Source: a bacterium ADurb.Bin374 (GTDB lineage: Bacteria > Riflebacteria > Ozemobacteria > Ozemobacterales > Ozemobacteraceae). From it: a DNA stretch of 5,036 nt. The notes under the pieces were generated by a model, which was given only the letters and a program-made list of their open reading frames with translations, made no database searches and was not told where the DNA came from. A program made the translations under genes and the position numbers. Shown here one piece after another: positions 4,481-5,036 of this stretch (positions within the stretch are counted from its first letter, which is position 1; each line of letters opens with the position of its first letter). The DNA is taken from assembly GCA_002068715.1 (NCBI GenBank), contig MWAR01000307.1:1-5036 (forward strand), read 5' to 3'.

Positions 4481-5036
4481 ATGGATTTCGATCAGGCCTA
4501 CAGGCTGGCCAACGATGCCCTGAAGGAAAAACGGTTCGACGATGCGCTGAAGATGTTCGAAGAGGCGCTCGAGGCCAAGCCGAACGATATCTACACGATC
4601 AACAAGATCGCCATGATCCACAAGGAGAAAGGCGACTTCTCCCGCACGATGGCCCTGCTCGAACAGTCCCTCAAACTCAAACAGGAAGACCTGTACACCA
4701 ATTATCTGCTCGGAAACACGTATCTAGAGCAGGGGAACATCGAGAAGGCGATCGAGACCCTCGAACACACCGTCGGCATCGACAAGAAGGACAAATACGC
4801 CCGCAACTCGCTCGCGCTGGCTTACCGCATGCGCGGCGACACCGACAAGTGCATCGAGACGCTCCGAGAGGCGCTCAGGGTCTCGCCTGACGATCTTTAC
4901 AACAAGCTCAGTCTGGCCACCGTCCAGTTCGAGCAGGGCGAGGCGGCCGAGGCCATGCGACTTGCCCAGGAGATCCTCCGCAAGGATTCCCAGAACCTCA
5001 ATGCGATGGTTCTGCTCGGCCGCATCGCGCTCGAGG
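4481..5036 (+). CDS. TPR-repeat protein, 3' end beyond the window
   Basis: The frame is open from ATG 4481 to the window end (185 codons, no stop). It is built from exact 34-residue tetratricopeptide repeats at 2-35, 36-69, 70-103, 104-137 and about 138-170, plus the start of a sixth. The TPR pattern is clear in each: a W/Y/L..LG..Y....G....A....E.AL...P pattern, as in LLGNTYLEQGNIEKAIETLE and the RFDDALKMFEEAL stretch of the first unit. TPR arrays bind peptides or other proteins and have no enzymatic role of their own. There is no signal peptide or membrane helix at the N-terminus, so this part is cytoplasmic. Any further domain would lie outside the window. It follows the receptor gene by 56 bp on the same strand and may share its mRNA, with a possible promoter of its own in the gap. 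A scaffold or adaptor for the upstream signalling proteins is a guess from position only. Confidence 0.9.
   Translation, partial: MDFDQAYRLANDALKEKRFDDALKMFEEALEAKPNDIYTINKIAMIHKEKGDFSRTMALLEQSLKLKQEDLYTNYLLGNTYLEQGNIEKAIETLEHTVGIDKKDKYARNSLALAYRMRGDTDKCIETLREALRVSPDDLYNKLSLATVQFEQGEAAEAMRLAQEILRKDSQNLNAMVLLGRIALE

Noticed and set aside
4474..4890. 138-residue + strand frame overlapping the TPR gene
   Set aside because: It is out of frame with the TPR repeats and arginine-rich, as expected of a GC-rich shadow. The TPR frame has the consensus ribosome site and continues to the window end.
1..5036. CRISPR array, tRNA/rRNA gene, insertion sequence or riboswitch
   Set aside because: No regularly spaced long repeats with unique spacers, no tRNA or rRNA signatures, no transposase reading frame with terminal inverted repeats, and no intergenic gap long enough for a typical riboswitch apart from 48-239, which shows no recognised aptamer.

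Overview
This is a GC-rich bacterial window (roughly 60 % G+C by eye, strong G/C bias at third codon positions). It carries signal-transduction genes, all read on the + strand. No RNA gene, mobile element or CRISPR array is visible. The proteins (HD-GYP, tandem extracytoplasmic sensors with HAMP, HEAT and TPR repeats) fit a diderm bacterium with a large signalling repertoire, such as a deltaproteobacterium-like, Riflebacteria/Ozemobacteria-like or other uncultured lineage. The sequence alone does not fix the taxon, and that placement is a weak guess.

Layout. Positions 1-47 probably hold the last codons of an upstream + strand gene. Positions 48-239 are non-coding and unusually structured: a perfect 20-bp palindrome (77-96), a 16/20-identical degenerate copy of it (131-150), four copies of CGTGAT (three at exact 19-bp steps), and a good extended -10 promoter (200-228). 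Positions 240-1847 encode a cytoplasmic GAF-GAF-HD-GYP protein with all expected metal ligands, so probably an active cyclic-di-GMP phosphodiesterase. After 18 bp and a clear Shine-Dalgarno comes an 852-residue membrane protein (1866-4424). Its order is TM, sensor, TM, TM, sensor, TM, HAMP, class III cyclase-like domain, then seven HEAT repeats. After a 56-bp AT-rich gap with a consensus Shine-Dalgarno, a TPR protein starts at 4481 and runs off the window end.

Main point. The cyclase-like domain of the membrane protein keeps the overall family pattern but has lost both metal-binding aspartates and the transition-state Asn and Arg. It is therefore almost certainly a pseudo-cyclase, acting as a relay or ligand-binding module between the sensors and a HEAT scaffold. 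An HD-GYP enzyme, a catalytically dead receptor ending in a protein-binding solenoid, and a TPR scaffold in one likely transcription unit suggest a protein-interaction-based signalling module linked to cyclic-di-GMP turnover. That linkage is inference; the domain content and residue losses are read from the sequence.
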